The notes under the pieces are model-generated. The model had not been told where the DNA came from and searched no databases. It saw only the letters and a program-made list of their open reading frames with translations. From contig NC_063013.1 of NCBI RefSeq assembly GCF_020509005.1, forward strand, positions 62,001 to 126,000: 64,000 nt of DNA, in the 5' to 3' direction. Source of the stretch: Fulvia fulva (Eukaryota; Ascomycota; Dothideomycetes; Mycosphaerellales; Mycosphaerellaceae). The translations under genes and the position numbers were made by a program. Positions 1 to 11,314 of this stretch are shown here, in pieces; position 1 is the stretch's first letter, and every line of letters begins with the position of its first letter.

Positions 1-2
1 CA

Positions 3-3000
3 GTTTGGAAGCGAGTTCATGGTCAAGAGCCTGATCGACGCACGATTGACGCTTTCGTGCAAGACTTGATCGTCGAAAAGAAGTTGAAGAGAATGGTGCT
101 CAAGTTCGTCAAGAATGGTGAGGACATTGTACGACACATCCTCACTGAGCCTGGTATCGACAGGTCTTCTCCGCTTGTCAAGGACTTGCAGAAGAAGATG
201 ATCGATGCGCATCCGTTCGTGTATCTTCCTCCAGAAGCTGATATCAGCGAGGAGCGAAGGGCGAAAGCGGCGAGGCGCTACTGGCAGGGCGACGGAGGTG
301 GTCACACACGCTCTGGGGGCACGGGTACCGGTCGTCAGCCAATGGTGTCTTTCGCGGTGCAGCAAACTAAAGAGGCGGCGGAAGCTGAAGATCGTGAAGC
401 AAAGGAACAAGGCTTCAATGATGCGCTTTCGTATCGTCAACATCGTGACGCTCTGGCGTACGAACGTAAAGCGAAGGCTCTCGCTCCCCCAGTACAGAGG
501 AAGCGACGAAAGTCTTCGACTTCGCAAGCTCGGCGAAATGCTGAGGATGTCACCATGATCACCGGCGAAGAAGCTGATGCCGATGCCGATGCTGAGTGGG
601 AGGTTGATGATCAGGACGATCCTGCAGGGCAAGGTGCGCCAGAGGCAGATCAGACAGACCTGGACTACGCCGCACTGGAGCTGGCCGAGTCAAGGATACC
701 TAGCTCGCCTTTGGTGCCTAAAGACCTTGTCAAGAAGCCCAAGGCGAAGCCAAAGGTAGCACGCAACTCTACGCTCAAGTCTGCTGTTCGGAAGCCTTTG
801 AAGTCTCTGCGTCCTTCGGGACTGGGTAAGAAGACTCGCCGACCTCGTGATGTCGAGGGAAGCATGACTCTGGACGATGTAGCTCGTCATCATCGACGCG
901 CTGCTGCATTGCTTCAGCACCCGGAACAGACGTTCAGTGCGCTTACGGGGACTTTCAGCACTGCCGCAATTGTGGTCGACGAACAGATGCCCGAAACACG
1001 ACGACTACGCCCACGACCTGTGGCTGAGACGCCAACAACCGAGCCGGTGCCTGAGCTCGTGCCTCGAGAGGACCCCGTTCTGGACGAAGGCAGACTGATC
1101 GCGGAGTTCAGTGTGCTCGAGCAAGACGATGGCCGAGCTAAGCACAATGGTGTTTGCAACCTCAGGGACGTTCTGAGACATGCCCAGACCATTCCAGGTG
1201 TTGCCTTGCTTGGCGAAAGCGGCACCAAGACCGATCAGTTCTTCGACGAGGTTGATCGTGTCTGGTATTGGGAGATGCAGCAGCTCGAGCAAGTGAATGT
1301 CACTCCCATCAAGAGTGGATCATTCATCAATCACACCTTGAACAAGGGACACACTCGTGTGACTTACCAACCTCTGCAATCTCGCAAAGCCATGGCAGTT
1401 ATGGACACTGTATCGGCGCCCACGGCTCTTGTTAGGCTCAAGGTCCCTGGTTTGGCGTCGCTCGGTCTTCCGCCTGGTGAGTCTGGTGTTCTTGGACTTG
1501 GCCCAAGTCAGACTCTCGAATACTCCAAGATCACGGGCAAGCCCAAGCGCAAATATACGTCGCGCAAGCGCAAGCATCGGGATGTGGAAGAAGATGATCG
1601 AGACTCAGATCCTGAGTTCATGCCGGGAGTCGAGAGAGATACACCGCCGCCCGCAACACGAACTCGGGGAAAGAAAGCTGACATTGGTCTTGCGCCGCAG
1701 CGTGACCGCAAGAGCTCGAAGGACTTCAAAGACGGCAATCGCCTCGTCATTGCGTTTGCACTCGCGGCTGCTGTGAGTGGCGGCATCAACCAGGATCGGC
1801 CCAATTGGAACATCATTGCGCATGCACTGAGCTACCGCTACGACGGCGAGTTTCTACGTCGCCGCTGGGGTCATCTTCGAAGATTCCGCAAGGGTGATGC
1901 CGACCGCTTTCGCGACGCACTCCTTGAGCCTTTCCTTGAGGCGTACGAGAAAGATGAGCTTCCGGCGATCGACTTCCAGAACCTTACCGCTACGGACTGG
2001 CCAAGACTGTTTGAATGGGCTGAGGTCACTCTTGCGCCGCTTCAGACAGCACCACCGAAGGATGAGGCGCCAGAGGCTCCGTTCCTGCTCGAATCAAGGG
2101 ATGCGACCAATGAGAACTTCTTCATCGAAGAGCCAGCGCAGGTGTTCAAGCTGAACGCAGACGACTACTTCACGACCAACACCGATCTTGGCCGCAGACA
2201 CTTGGCTTTACGATACACCTATGGCATACCACTAGATATGGAGATGGAGTCTACCGAGGGCAAGAAGGATGACACCATTCTGTTGCAATCCTGGGTCCGA
2301 GCAGTCGCACTCACAAAGCAAGCAAACTACAACTCTGTGGCCGCAGGCAGCAAGCTCAAGCAAGTCGCCAGCGGCAAGGTCCTCGCACAGATCACCAACA
2401 CCATGGTCGACTCTAAGATTCTGATCCAAGAAAAGAAAGGTCGCCACCTCCCAGGTCGCAACTTCCATATCCACGATGAGGTCCTCCGACAGTTCCGACG
2501 ATGGCCGGCCAAGCCGGAGCTCCCCGAGCATAACTTTCTCCGTGCGGTCGCTCATTCGTGGCGCAACATCAACAATGCCCTCCAGAACAACCAAGGTATC
2601 GAGCTATTGCCTCATGCCATTGACCCTGAGTATCTCGTCCTCGCCAACATGACGGCCCAAGGTCTCATCGAGATGGATATGGATCTGCCGGAAGTGAAGT
2701 GGGACTTCGATGCGTCTGGACCAAAGCTTTCTCCTTGGGGCTACGGCGGTGCCAACTACGAGACGAAACGTGTGCAAGTCACGAACCTGAGGTTTCCCAT
2801 CAAGTACAAGCGCACTGCTGCTTACTCTTTTGATCATGGCCTTATGGTGGGCGTGCCAGTCCCACTTGCGCCAGCGCCCGTTCCCGGCGAATCTGGAACC
2901 CGCATCCCGCTCTGGGTTGACATTCATGGCAACCTGGTTGACGATGTGTGGGATATGGTGCTACGTAGCGTGCTACATCTGATTGTCTTCAGACCTGGTA

Positions 3001-3233
3001 CGACCGCTAGTTCCATCCAGAGATCTCACGGTGACAAGCTCTGGGCATGGGAGATCGAAATGGTGCTCCAGTGGATGGAAGACGTGGGGATTGCAGAGAT
3101 ATGGGACGTTGGGAAAGAAGAAGACGGGATTTGGAAGGGTGGATATCGCGCTGCTGCTTGGTGGTATTGTGCTTTCTTGCCGGAGATTGCGGTTTGGCGG
3201 GCGCCGATGGAGGCGGAAGGTGGGAATGTTTAG
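3..3233 (+). CDS. TFIIIC large (B-block-binding, Tfc3/Sfc3-like) subunit, C-terminal part
   Basis: The frame is open from base 3 with no stop before TAG at 3231-3233, so the gene is cut by the left edge and its start lies outside; about 1,076 codons are present. The product resembles the C-terminal two thirds of the largest TFIIIC subunit, which binds the B block of tRNA genes and recruits RNA polymerase III. The visible N-terminal part is charged and winged-helix-like, followed by a basic Lys/Arg-rich disordered stretch with acidic runs. A conserved region near base 1735-1900 carries the block GGINQDRPNW and the paired aromatic/basic segment LRRRWGHLRRFRKG, typical of the fungal Tfc3/Sfc3 C-terminal domain. 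No intron is needed. Family assignment rests on recognising this C-terminal region; a different large chromatin protein is less likely. Confidence 0.68.
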   Translation, partial: VWKRVHGQEPDRRTIDAFVQDLIVEKKLKRMVLKFVKNGEDIVRHILTEPGIDRSSPLVKDLQKKMIDAHPFVYLPPEADISEERRAKAARRYWQGDGGGHTRSGGTGTGRQPMVSFAVQQTKEAAEAEDREAKEQGFNDALSYRQHRDALAYERKAKALAPPVQRKRRKSSTSQARRNAEDVTMITGEEADADADAEWEVDDQDDPAGQGAPEADQTDLDYAALELAESRIPSSPLVPKDLVKKPKAKPKVARNSTLKSAVRKPLKSLRPSGLGKKTRRPRDVEGSMTLDDVARHHRRAAALLQHPEQTFSALTGTFSTAAIVVDEQMPETRRLRPRPVAETPTTEPVPELVPREDPVLDEGRLIAEFSVLEQDDGRAKHNGVCNLRDVLRHAQTIPGVALLGESGTKTDQFFDEVDRVWYWEMQQLEQVNVTPIKSGSFINHTLNKGHTRVTYQPLQSRKAMAVMDTVSAPTALVRLKVPGLASLGLPPGESGVLGLGPSQTLEYSKITGKPKRKYTSRKRKHRDVEEDDRDSDPEFMPGVERDTPPPATRTRGKKADIGLAPQRDRKSSKDFKDGNRLVIAFALAAAVSGGINQDRPNWNIIAHALSYRYDGEFLRRRWGHLRRFRKGDADRFRDALLEPFLEAYEKDELPAIDFQNLTATDWPRLFEWAEVTLAPLQTAPPKDEAPEAPFLLESRDATNENFFIEEPAQVFKLNADDYFTTNTDLGRRHLALRYTYGIPLDMEMESTEGKKDDTILLQSWVRAVALTKQANYNSVAAGSKLKQVASGKVLAQITNTMVDSKILIQEKKGRHLPGRNFHIHDEVLRQFRRWPAKPELPEHNFLRAVAHSWRNINNALQNNQGIELLPHAIDPEYLVLANMTAQGLIEMDMDLPEVKWDFDASGPKLSPWGYGGANYETKRVQVTNLRFPIKYKRTAAYSFDHGLMVGVPVPLAPAPVPGESGTRIPLWVDIHGNLVDDVWDMVLRSVLHLIVFRPGTTASSIQRSHGDKLWAWEIEMVLQWMEDVGIAEIWDVGKEEDGIWKGGYRAAAWWYCAFLPEIAVWRAPMEAEGGNV

Positions 3234-4092
3234 GGGAAGCTTGGTTGCAAAGGGGTTGTTTTGTGACGTTGGTGTTATTGGGCGTCTGGTTTGTGGGATG
3301 TTCGTCGGCGATACGATACGATACCCCGAGCCTGATGTGGCTGCAAGTGCGTTTGAGCTTGTGTGTAAAAGTAAGAGCGCTTGAATGTGTACGATGATAG
3401 CATTCCGGGGTTGTAACAAGATGTGGCATACCAGCACTCCCTGCGTCCACTGTTTTGATTGTACACTATCATCACGGCGATACCATATCGGCTCGATTGT
3501 GGCTTGACCAAGCTAGCACTGCTGGATTCTCGATTCCATCGGTTCGGAAGATCCAAGCGGGCTTCGCGAGGACAAGATACTGTAATAAAGATGACGTTCG
3601 GGACATGAAGCGCGAGCCGATTTCAGTCAATTGCCTTCGAGCGCTTCGTTGCGATGCAAATAGTTGGGCCTTTGCTCGAAGTCAAGATCGCGCAACTATC
3701 TTGCTGCGAGTGGTTCAGTATGCGCGGGGGACACCGTCCGCAGTAGCTGTGCCAAAACTCCCTGGCAGCTTTTGTCACCGGCCTCACCTCGTGATGCTTC
3801 GAATCTGTGAAGCGGGATCTCAGGATGCCATCAATTTCTGGGGGTTAGAGAGGACGGGTGGCATGGATTGGAGATTGCAGCAAGTGAGAGTCATGAGGGT
3901 TGTCATTGGTGACTTGTTTGAAGATGTGTGTTTCAATGCTAGACTATTCGATTTCCTGAGTTGCGCGCTTACTGAATCGATGCTTCCTCCAAACCTCTGT
4001 TATCCATTGTAAATGCACATTGCTAAACTGCACCAAATAGCGCCCTTGCTATACATCCCACCCCACCATACTCCAATCCGCCTCAGATACAT
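3234..4092. other. intergenic, no supported gene
   Basis: This follows the TFIIIC stop. A plus-strand frame open from 3455 to 4012 has no domain, no fungal-looking start context and poor codon periodicity, so I do not call it. Nothing else is recognisable. Confidence 0.5.
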
Positions 4093-4422
4093 CTAACACT
4101 TTCCGTCCAAAATAGGGAAGGACGAACTCGACTTCCTCCCCTGCTGCGGAGCCTGCGTGCGATAAGTCTCCGCAGTCGGCACACCAGTAATCCAGGGAGC
4201 TCCGACCGCGAAGGTCTTGAGGTTGTTCTTTGATTCCCTGGATCATGTGCTGAAAGTTTGGGAGATCTTGGAGAAGCGGGATGAGTTTGATGCGCCGGAG
4301 AGGGAGGATGAGGAGCTTTGGGGCGATGCTGCTCCGGAGCGGTGGGCTGGGTGGATGCTTGTTTCCGACATGCCGGTGGAGGAGGAGAGGCGGTTGGGGA
4401 CTTGGCGGGCGATGGAGTTCAT
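4093..4422 (-). pseudogene. relic of a small Ser-rich gene with one in-frame stop
   Basis: On the minus strand an ATG at 4422-4420 opens a 59-codon Ser/Pro/Asn-rich frame with strongly C-ending codons, the look of a disordered fungal N-terminus. It meets TGA at 4245-4243, then the same frame runs on for another 49 codons to TAG at 4095-4093 with similar composition. The sequence upstream (about 4440-4560) is rich in CAACAA on the minus strand, like a fungal 5' leader. No GT-AG intron removes the stop cleanly. A competing minus frame at 4246-4049 also looks partly protein-like, so a frameshift is possible too. I do not recognise the protein. Confidence 0.3.
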
Positions 4423-5143
4423 GTTTGGGTTGGGATTGGTGGAGTTGGGGTTGGTGGTGAGTTTGGAGATGTTATAGATGGTTGATGAAGGTAGTGGAGT
4501 TGTTATGATAAGAAGCTGAAGAGGTTGCTTGATTGTTGTTCTTGTTGTGTTGACTGTTGTGTTGCTGGATAATCGATATTGGGAGTAAATCGACCTGCCT
4601 TATATCCTCCAAGAGAACACCGCTGCCTCTGCAATTGTTTCTACACACGATCTCAACAACAGGCGTGTCCGACTGCGGCGTGTCCGACTGCGATGGGTTG
4701 GAAGTCTGACCTGAGTGCAAGGCTCTCGTCCGCTGCGTCTCGAGGCGTTGCTGAATGGCGTTCGTGTTAAATTGCATGCTGCATGTGCACGTGGAAGAAC
4801 GTGCGGTGCCCTAGATGCTGTTTCGACGAATCGCAGGTCTTGTCTATCAGCCCTACGCATATTGTATGCGATGGCTTGCGCAGACCACCCGAGACTCGCG
4901 GCCAAGCTCGCCAAGCTTTGCACGATCGCAAAGATTGACTTTCACTTGCGCTCCCACCCGCCCACGTGGCGCACAGCTCCTTCCCACAAGTGGAAGTCAT
5001 AGCTTTGATATGCTTTCTTCACAGCCAATGAACCTGTCGACTGTCAGCCATTGTCTTCGGAGTGGGAGTTCCTATCTTTGCTCTTTGCTGTGCACACGTC
5101 TCTCAGCTGAGTACTGAACACCACCATCTGCACTTCACACCGC
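4423..5143. other. intergenic, possible leader of the relic gene, otherwise nothing seen
   Basis: The first about 130 bases read as a leader for the minus-strand relic. The rest has only short overlapping frames on both strands and no recognisable feature. Confidence 0.4.
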
Positions 5144-5151
5144 TGCACAGC

Positions 5152-5287
5152 CTACCTCCTAAATCGGACGCTCCTCGAGAAAGCTTGGTCAGGTGACCAG
5201 CAAGCTTTCTTGGCTCGCAAGCTCGGATTGGTGGCTTCACTTCAACACCAACACCGAGCGATAGCAGCGGTCTGATTTAGGAGGTAG
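5152..5287. mobile_element. MITE-like element with 18-bp TIRs and 8-bp TSD (hAT-type)
   Basis: A 136-bp segment is bounded by terminal inverted repeats: CTACCTCCTAAATCGGAC at 5152-5169 and the complement of CTACCTCCTAAATCAGAC at 5270-5287 (17 of 18 match). It is flanked on both sides by the direct repeat TGCACAGC (5144-5151 and 5288-5295), an 8-bp target-site duplication. Inside, 5180-5207 forms a strong hairpin (AAAGCTTG pairing with CAAGCTTT, with GGTCA/TGACC nested). There is no coding capacity. An 8-bp duplication is the hallmark of hAT transposases, so this is best read as a non-autonomous hAT-type miniature element; P-type elements also make 8-bp duplications. Boundaries are seen directly, the superfamily is inferred. 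Confidence 0.72.
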
Positions 5288-5295
5288 TGCACAGC

Positions 5296-6157
5296 AGCTG
5301 CTCGTTTAGCACATCCACGTGTCGACTGTTGCTCACCAACGGAATGCCCTCTGTCGTGCATGCTGGAGATGCTTGGGTCTTGTAGTAGACACTGCCGCAG
5401 CGCCTCGTTAGCAAGGCGAGCCCGTTCATCCCGCTCGATTGCACACCACATGCTGGGAGATTCGGCCGTAGTGAGTAGGAGCCACTTATTATCTTCTGCA
5501 GCATTCCAGACTCGCGGTACACACGGTACGTTACTGTGTTTACAGCCTTGAGCACCTGATGGACGCAATACGTCCCGCACCAGTGGTTCAGAAGAGCTCT
5601 TCCTTTGGGACGGGGCTGGTCCTCGTATCCTCGCATGATCAAAAGCTTGTGTTCTAGAGGTGCCGCTGTCGTGTTGGCGCAGCTGAGATTGAAGTCATCA
5701 CGATTCATGGCACCATACCTCCTAGCCTCGTGCAAACCTTTAGAGTCTTTGAACCTCTTCCACCTGTGTGCGCTTGCTTGGGACCCAGTGAGACTAGTCG
5801 TTCAGCACACGAGACTACTTTGAGCGGGTGGGGTGACTGCGATAAGCACATCTTGTGCACATTACCTGCTGCTCTATCGGTGAAGATCTTGGCTTGGCCA
5901 GACTTTGCGACGGCCAAGTAGCTCATCCTGACTTGCGCATCTTCTCCTGACCTGTTGCGATAGTGCACAACCGGTGCTCGCCCACGTGGAGTTGGATGAC
6001 TTTTGCGCCGTGCCATCGAGGGCAGGTGACAAAGTTGATTACCGCCGAGCGCTTCGACTTATTATTCAAGCACAGGCCTTTGCTTGAACGCGCGGGCGTG
6101 TAGCTTAGCAGTAAGGCCGCACCGATACAGTCGAGCTTATTTGAGGCGGCTCTGCGC
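5296..6157. other. intergenic, no supported gene
   Basis: Several 60-150-codon frames overlap on both strands with no domain or consistent codon bias. I see no gene or repeat I can support. Confidence 0.4.
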
Positions 6158-6301
6158 ATGCCATCTACCGACGAGGACCGCGCCTTCCTGATGCCGGAGC
6201 GCGTCAAGGAGTTCTTGAAGGTCGACTCTATGTACAAGAAGGAACCAGAGATGAAGTGGTGGTACCACCCGGGGGGTCGTTACCGTATGCAAATCCCATA
6301 G
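6158..6301 (+). CDS. short ORF or gene fragment, 47 codons
   Basis: ATG at 6158 opens a 47-codon frame ending TAG 6299-6301. Its composition (charged, with the run EMKWWYHPGGRYRMQIP and mostly C/G-ending codons) looks more like real coding sequence than the surrounding DNA. The frame is open only as far back as TAG about 57 bases upstream. It could be the tail of a decayed gene. I do not recognise it. Confidence 0.22.
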   Translation: MPSTDEDRAFLMPERVKEFLKVDSMYKKEPEMKWWYHPGGRYRMQIP

Positions 6302-6369
6302 TGGATGATTAATGAGACGGAACGCAGCGTTTGGTTATTGCTTGCGGCTTGGATCGCTAGAAGGGCCAA

Positions 6370-8364
6370 TCATTGCTCATAAACATCCCCGTCAAACTCC
6401 ACCGGAAACCTCTCAACCTCTCCACAACCCTCACTTACATAAACACTCACACTCCTGCCCCTACACGCAAACACCCCACATCCCATCTCATCAATCACAA
6501 CTTCCGGCCTTCCCTCCCTCTCACTCAATAAATCCACCCACTTCTCTCCCGGCCTGCCTGCCATCATCTTCTTGATCGTCCACTTATTCGGGGGCCCAAT
6601 ACTCATAATCACCACGCACCCGGGCTTATCATGCGTCCCCGCTCTGGTCCAGCCGATGCAGGACATGCTATCGAAGTAATCGACTTGTTGGCCGTATGCG
6701 AAGAGTTTTCGCGCCAGCATGAGAGAGGGGAGTAGACGTCTCGTGGTTCTTGAGCCGATGCCAGATGAAGCTCGCTCTTGGGCTGATGTGTTAATGATTG
6801 GACTCTGGCATGCCGGACCTTCAGACAGTGGGCCTAAGGTGCCATAGAGATCGCCCCAAAAGACGCAAGGGTGACCTTCACGGCGGAGGAAGATGAAAGC
6901 GTAGAAGAGAGCTTTGAGGCTGCCATCCATGGGAACTGCGCTCGCTTGTCCTGGTTGCGTGTCGTGGTTTGTGACGACTGTGATCGCTTGATGCGGGCGA
7001 ACTGCGACGAGAGCTTGATGGTCGCGATTGCCTGGGCCGTGGAGAAGGGTGCGGAGATCGGCGTTCTTACTGTTCCTTTGTACGTCCTCGGAGATGCGCG
7101 AGAAGCTGTAGAGTAGAGGGGCATCGAAAGCGTGTGCCGTTACTGGGAAACCGGGAGGCGTGACCCAGTCTAGCCATTTGAGTTGCCGGCTTACTTCGCC
7201 TGACCAGACTTCGCCGACGACGAAGGCATCCTTGCCGTGTACTCTGCGACTTGCATCTTGTACTTTAGCGATCCATTCCCGACAGAAGTTCCATGAGAAG
7301 TGCTGAGCAGCGTCTAACCTGAAGCCATGGATGCCAGTGTCCTGAATCATCCACTCTCCCCATTGCAAGACGTCGTGGCGCACTTCGGGGTGGAGGTAGT
7401 AGACGTTGGAGAAGATGAGATAGTCGTAGTTGCCGTGCATGTCATCCACATCATCACACCAGCCTTTGCCTGGTCGCTTGGATGGCGCAGGCCTGTCCGA
7501 GATGGCATTTGAGACTGCGTCTGCGAGTCGTGCCAGTCGATTGAACCCTTGGTTCGGTTTCGACGGTATGGGCATCTGCTCGCGACTCGGCTTGGGATAT
7601 GTCGCTGGGTCGTCAATCAACTTGTATATGGCATTCAGTTGTGCTCGCTGGTCCCAGTCTGTGCCATTGAAGTGTTCTGCTTTCCACTTCAAAGGAGAGT
7701 ACTTCATGCCCTCTCGTTCTCGACCTGGAAAGTCATACTTAAGCCAAGCTTCGATCTTACGTGGCGCACATGTTTCCACTCGTCTGTCTGCTATTTGTCA
7801 GCACTTGGGGCGACTGCCTCTTGTCATTGTGTTCGCACCTTCCTTGTCCACCTCCACAGCCCAAGCTTCATCTATAGCATCTCCTGCCGTCTTATGATTC
7901 AGGATTGTGTCCCAGACTATGTCAACACCACCATATCCGCACCTTCGCGCTATCTGAACAAGATCGTGCAATTCTTCTCTTGAACCCCATTTCGTGCTTC
8001 GCGTCCACTTCTGATCGAACTCTCCCAGATCCCACAGATCATAGCAGTCGTATCCATTGCCCTGCGGCGAGTTCGCCTTACATCCCGGAGGTAGCCATAC
8101 AGATGTCACGCCCAGATCTGCGAGACCTGGTAGAATCCGTCCCAGACGGCTCCAGTGCGAATCGTGGGAGTGTGTTTCGTGCGGTGGTGGGGGATTCGAT
8201 TTCGTATGCCATTCAAAGGCTTGGAAGAACAACTTGTTCTCGGGCGTGGGGTAATCTGGTGACGGTTCTGGCCAGGAAGATGGCGCGGGCTGCTGTACCG
8301 GCGCTTGACTGGGAGGTGACACTTCGTCGCGTAGCCTTTTGATGCCTCGCTCGAGCCAGGACAT
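6370..8364 (-). CDS. intracellular alpha-amylase, GH13 (GH13_5-like)
   Basis: Two exons on the minus strand (8364-7839 and 7787-6370) give about 647 aa. The intron 7838-7788 (51 nt) removes the only in-frame stop, keeps the frame, and has the branch motif GCTGAC; an acceptor 3 nt earlier is also possible. All four GH13 regions are present: DIVWDTILNH (about 148-157), GFRLDAAQH with nucleophile Asp about 334, FVVGEVW with acid/base Glu about 368, and VVTNHDTQPG with stabilising Asp about 451. The block AWLKYDFPGR before KAEHFNGTDWD is typical of bacterial-type GH13_5 enzymes that cleave internal alpha-1,4-glucan bonds. There is no signal peptide; the N-terminus is Pro-rich and hydrophilic, so the enzyme is probably cytosolic, acting on storage glucan. 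Confidence 0.88.
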
Positions 8365-9598
8365 CGTTGAAGCAGACCTATGGTAGGATCGAATCGATGA
8401 ACTAATGAGAGCTCCTGGACCTACTCATATGCATACTGCCTCCTCAGGTAGTGGAGATGGCAGTTTTAGCCATGGTGACACCGACTTCTTGACCCACAAG
8501 CAGGCGAGGAGAGGCTTGGAGGATCCGCAGGGCCATAAATCTGATACGATCGCTGAACGAGCTCAAATAGTAGCTGCCAGACCAATAGCATATCGTTAGC
8601 AACTTCGTAATGTGTAACGAGAAGACTGCAAAGTGGTTGTCAGCATTGAGCGGAATCAACTCCGCGCCAAGCAACACGAGACCGATACCGAGGGACATCC
8701 TTATTGTCTTCTCTTCTTGCCTTGAGGTTTCCTCCTGCAAACGTCAACATGAACTTCATAGGCCTAATACGACTGCTCCTGCCCTCATTGTCAGGAATGA
8801 CGGTCTAGGCAGCCTGCGAGGACCGATGAGCATTCGCGACGACCGGACATATCCGCTTCCGTCGGCATGAGCACAAAGTGACACGACATCGAATTACCAC
8901 TACCAGTCTATGTAAGTCCGGCTAAAGTCGCACGAGTCAATCTGAATACAGACAAAGTACGGCACGTGATGCCTGTGGATGAGCTGGCTGTAATGAAATG
9001 TCATTGTGGTATCGCCGTAAGCCGCGGGCAGTGCTTGCGCTGCTGCATCGGTGTTAGCAAGCTCCAAAGGGGCTGTCGACAGCATCGAAGATGCTGTCGG
9101 CACTACAGAGAATAGAAAGGGTGACCATTTGTATCAAGACTTTTCTTCGTGCTAATTACACATCGTAGGCGCCCATCAATCAACGCGCCATTTGGGGTGT
9201 CTTCGCTCCTGGTATCACGCTGCGCTTGCAGTAGCAGTATCCTGTACAGTCTGAATCTGTAGCAACATCCAATTTCATCGCCAACGCTTTGTCGACCTCC
9301 GCTGGAGTCCGGAATGATCAAGCAGTGTAAGAAAAAAGGTCAAGAGACGCCGCCAGACCTATGTCGGTAGCAGGGAGCAGCCGTCGGCAAGTGTATTCCA
9401 AAGTTCTGTAAGAAAGAAAAGCCATGAGAGAACGCCGTATCCATTCCCGCGACAGAGAGCAGCCGGAGGCAAGCGTATTCTAAAGTTGTGTCGTCAGACC
9501 AGGAAACCCAGAACCCTACGCTCAGACATGATCAGTGAAGCTGCCGAGCTTTCTGAGATTCTGAGTAGGTCAGCGCGGGCTCCAAAGATGTGGCGCGC
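8365..9598. other. intergenic, nothing seen
   Basis: This includes the presumed promoter of the amylase gene (right after 8364) and the 3' flank of the next minus-strand gene. Frames of 60-98 codons on both strands lack any protein-like signature. Confidence 0.5.
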
Positions 9599-11314
9599 TC
9601 AGTTGTCGCCGATTTTGATAGCAGGGATCTGCTTGGAAAGGCCTGTCGTTGCCGTAGCCCCATCTGGTGCTTCGAAGGAAGTGACCAATGCCTCATCAGC
9701 CACGCTGGCCCTATCGGACGGTGACGGCTTGACGCGCTTGGTATCTTGATCACTGGAGTCCGCGGACGCGCTACGCTTTCGACCACGGCGTGCAGATGTG
9801 AGTTGAGAGCTCTTGGGGTTGACTGTCTGCTGACTGGGCCGCTGGGTGCTGTTTTCCTTTTTGCTTCCATCTTCAGAAGCTCCTGCCACGGTATCGTCTT
9901 CTTTGTGGTTGGTCGTTTGCTCCACATCAGATGCTAGAAGCACCTCGTCTCCAGCCACGATGGCCGCTGCCGGGTCCCACGGGCCATCATCGTCGTACTC
10001 AACACGCTCAAGGGTATTGCGAGTGTTCTTGTGTTTGACGCAGATGTCTCTGCCCATCGCCGCAGCGCGATCGAGAAATTCTGCTTCGAGCTCTCTGTAG
10101 GACTTCTCGGGCGCTCTTGGGACAATGAACTCCGGTACTTTGACGTGAGTGTACTTGGGAGTTGCTCGAATCGAAGGTCTACCGACGAAGACGTTCTCTG
10201 CCATGGTAGGGCTGTCCTGAAGTTGGCTGCGATCTGACAGCAAACCGACAGCTTTCATGATAGCTGCCCGATTTGCTTAGGGTACTTTGAGCCCAGTGCA
10301 GCACCACAAGTCGCTCAGGCTCCTGTTGTCTACCATAAGGTCCAGCATCGAATCCTTGTCCATCCGGGGGTACTTCGCTGCGATTGGCCGCACCTTGAAA
10401 GGACCATATGTGAGAGGGGGATCAGACTCGGTGGCTGAGCCAAGGATGTTGAGTCGAGCATAGCTTCGGTGCTGCTCTCCCTTGCGTAACGCCTCTACTC
10501 CTCCTACCCCATGCTTGGATATAACTCGGATCACTCGAAGCCTGCCGGAGAAGCGGTCGCAAGAAAGGATCAGCCACAAATACACCTTGCCAATGAGATC
10601 ATGAATGGTACTTGGAATGCGTGTTCCTCCAATGATTCTGTTTTGGTCACCAAGTCTCTCGATGACTGGAGACCAAGCAAAAGTCCAGGGTGCATATCGC
10701 TTCCTGTTCTGGTCTGGATCGCTGGACCACAGGTCACTGCCGAACATCTTTCCCCGAGTCTCGGCGTAGTAGAATGAGGAGATGGGATCGAGGAATGCGC
10801 AAAGCGCCTTCATCTCTGCCAATGTGGCACCCGCGATCTTGGGGTTTCTGGCGACGACTCGAGCCTTTTGATAGACCTCCACCATCATGTCCTTTGGAAA
10901 GCTGACGCCGTGTCGATGACAGGCTGTACGCATGTGTTTGAGGAACCGCTCCTCCTCGGATGCAATAGTCTCCTCTGGCTTGTTGGTGATTGCGGTCTCT
11001 GCCTTAAGGATGTCTTCTGCGATCTGGAACTTGCCTGGCCACTTCTGCATCTCTTTGGAGCATAATTCGAGGAATCTGTTGAGGTCCTCCTGCTCTTCAG
11101 CTAGGAAATGCTCATTGGCGGACTCGTCGGTATCGGCAAAATCGCGATGTCTGGTTGGATCTGTGGCGCCATCGTCGTCACTTGTTGCGGAGTCAACGGG
11201 CGAGTTAGTGAGGAAGTCGATAGGCAGTTTGGAACTCGAGTCGGGCACTAGGAATGCTGGTAGACTGTTCGGCGGTGGTGGTCCAGGGAGCCCGTGGCCT
11301 GGGAGGTTGGCCAT
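9599..11314 (-). CDS. hypothetical protein, two exons
   Basis: The minus-strand ATG is at 11314. Two long open frames (11314-10277 and 10258-9599) lie in the same phase, separated by one TAA. A candidate intron 10285-10217 (69 nt, GT..TTCAG, multiple of three) removes the TAA and joins them into about 548 aa. The first 75 residues are Pro/Asp-rich and disordered. Residues about 85-330 form a folded-looking domain with conserved-looking Trp/Cys/Arg blocks (for example SPVIERLGDQNRIIGGTRIP). The second exon holds a short conserved-looking block (YTHVKVPEFIVPRAPEKSY) and then a basic/acidic Ser-rich tail with a likely nuclear signal (RRGRKRSAS). I do not recognise the family; a nuclear role is inference only. 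Two separate genes cannot be ruled out because the donor (GTACCC) is weak. Confidence 0.6.

Noticed and set aside
3455..4012. 185-codon plus-strand frame after the TFIIIC gene
   Set aside because: No domain, weak start, poor codon periodicity; compatible with chance in GC-balanced DNA.
10258..10277. Two separate genes meeting at 10258-10277
   Set aside because: Both frames share the same phase with one TAA between, and a 69-nt intron joins them; a single gene is simpler, though not proven.
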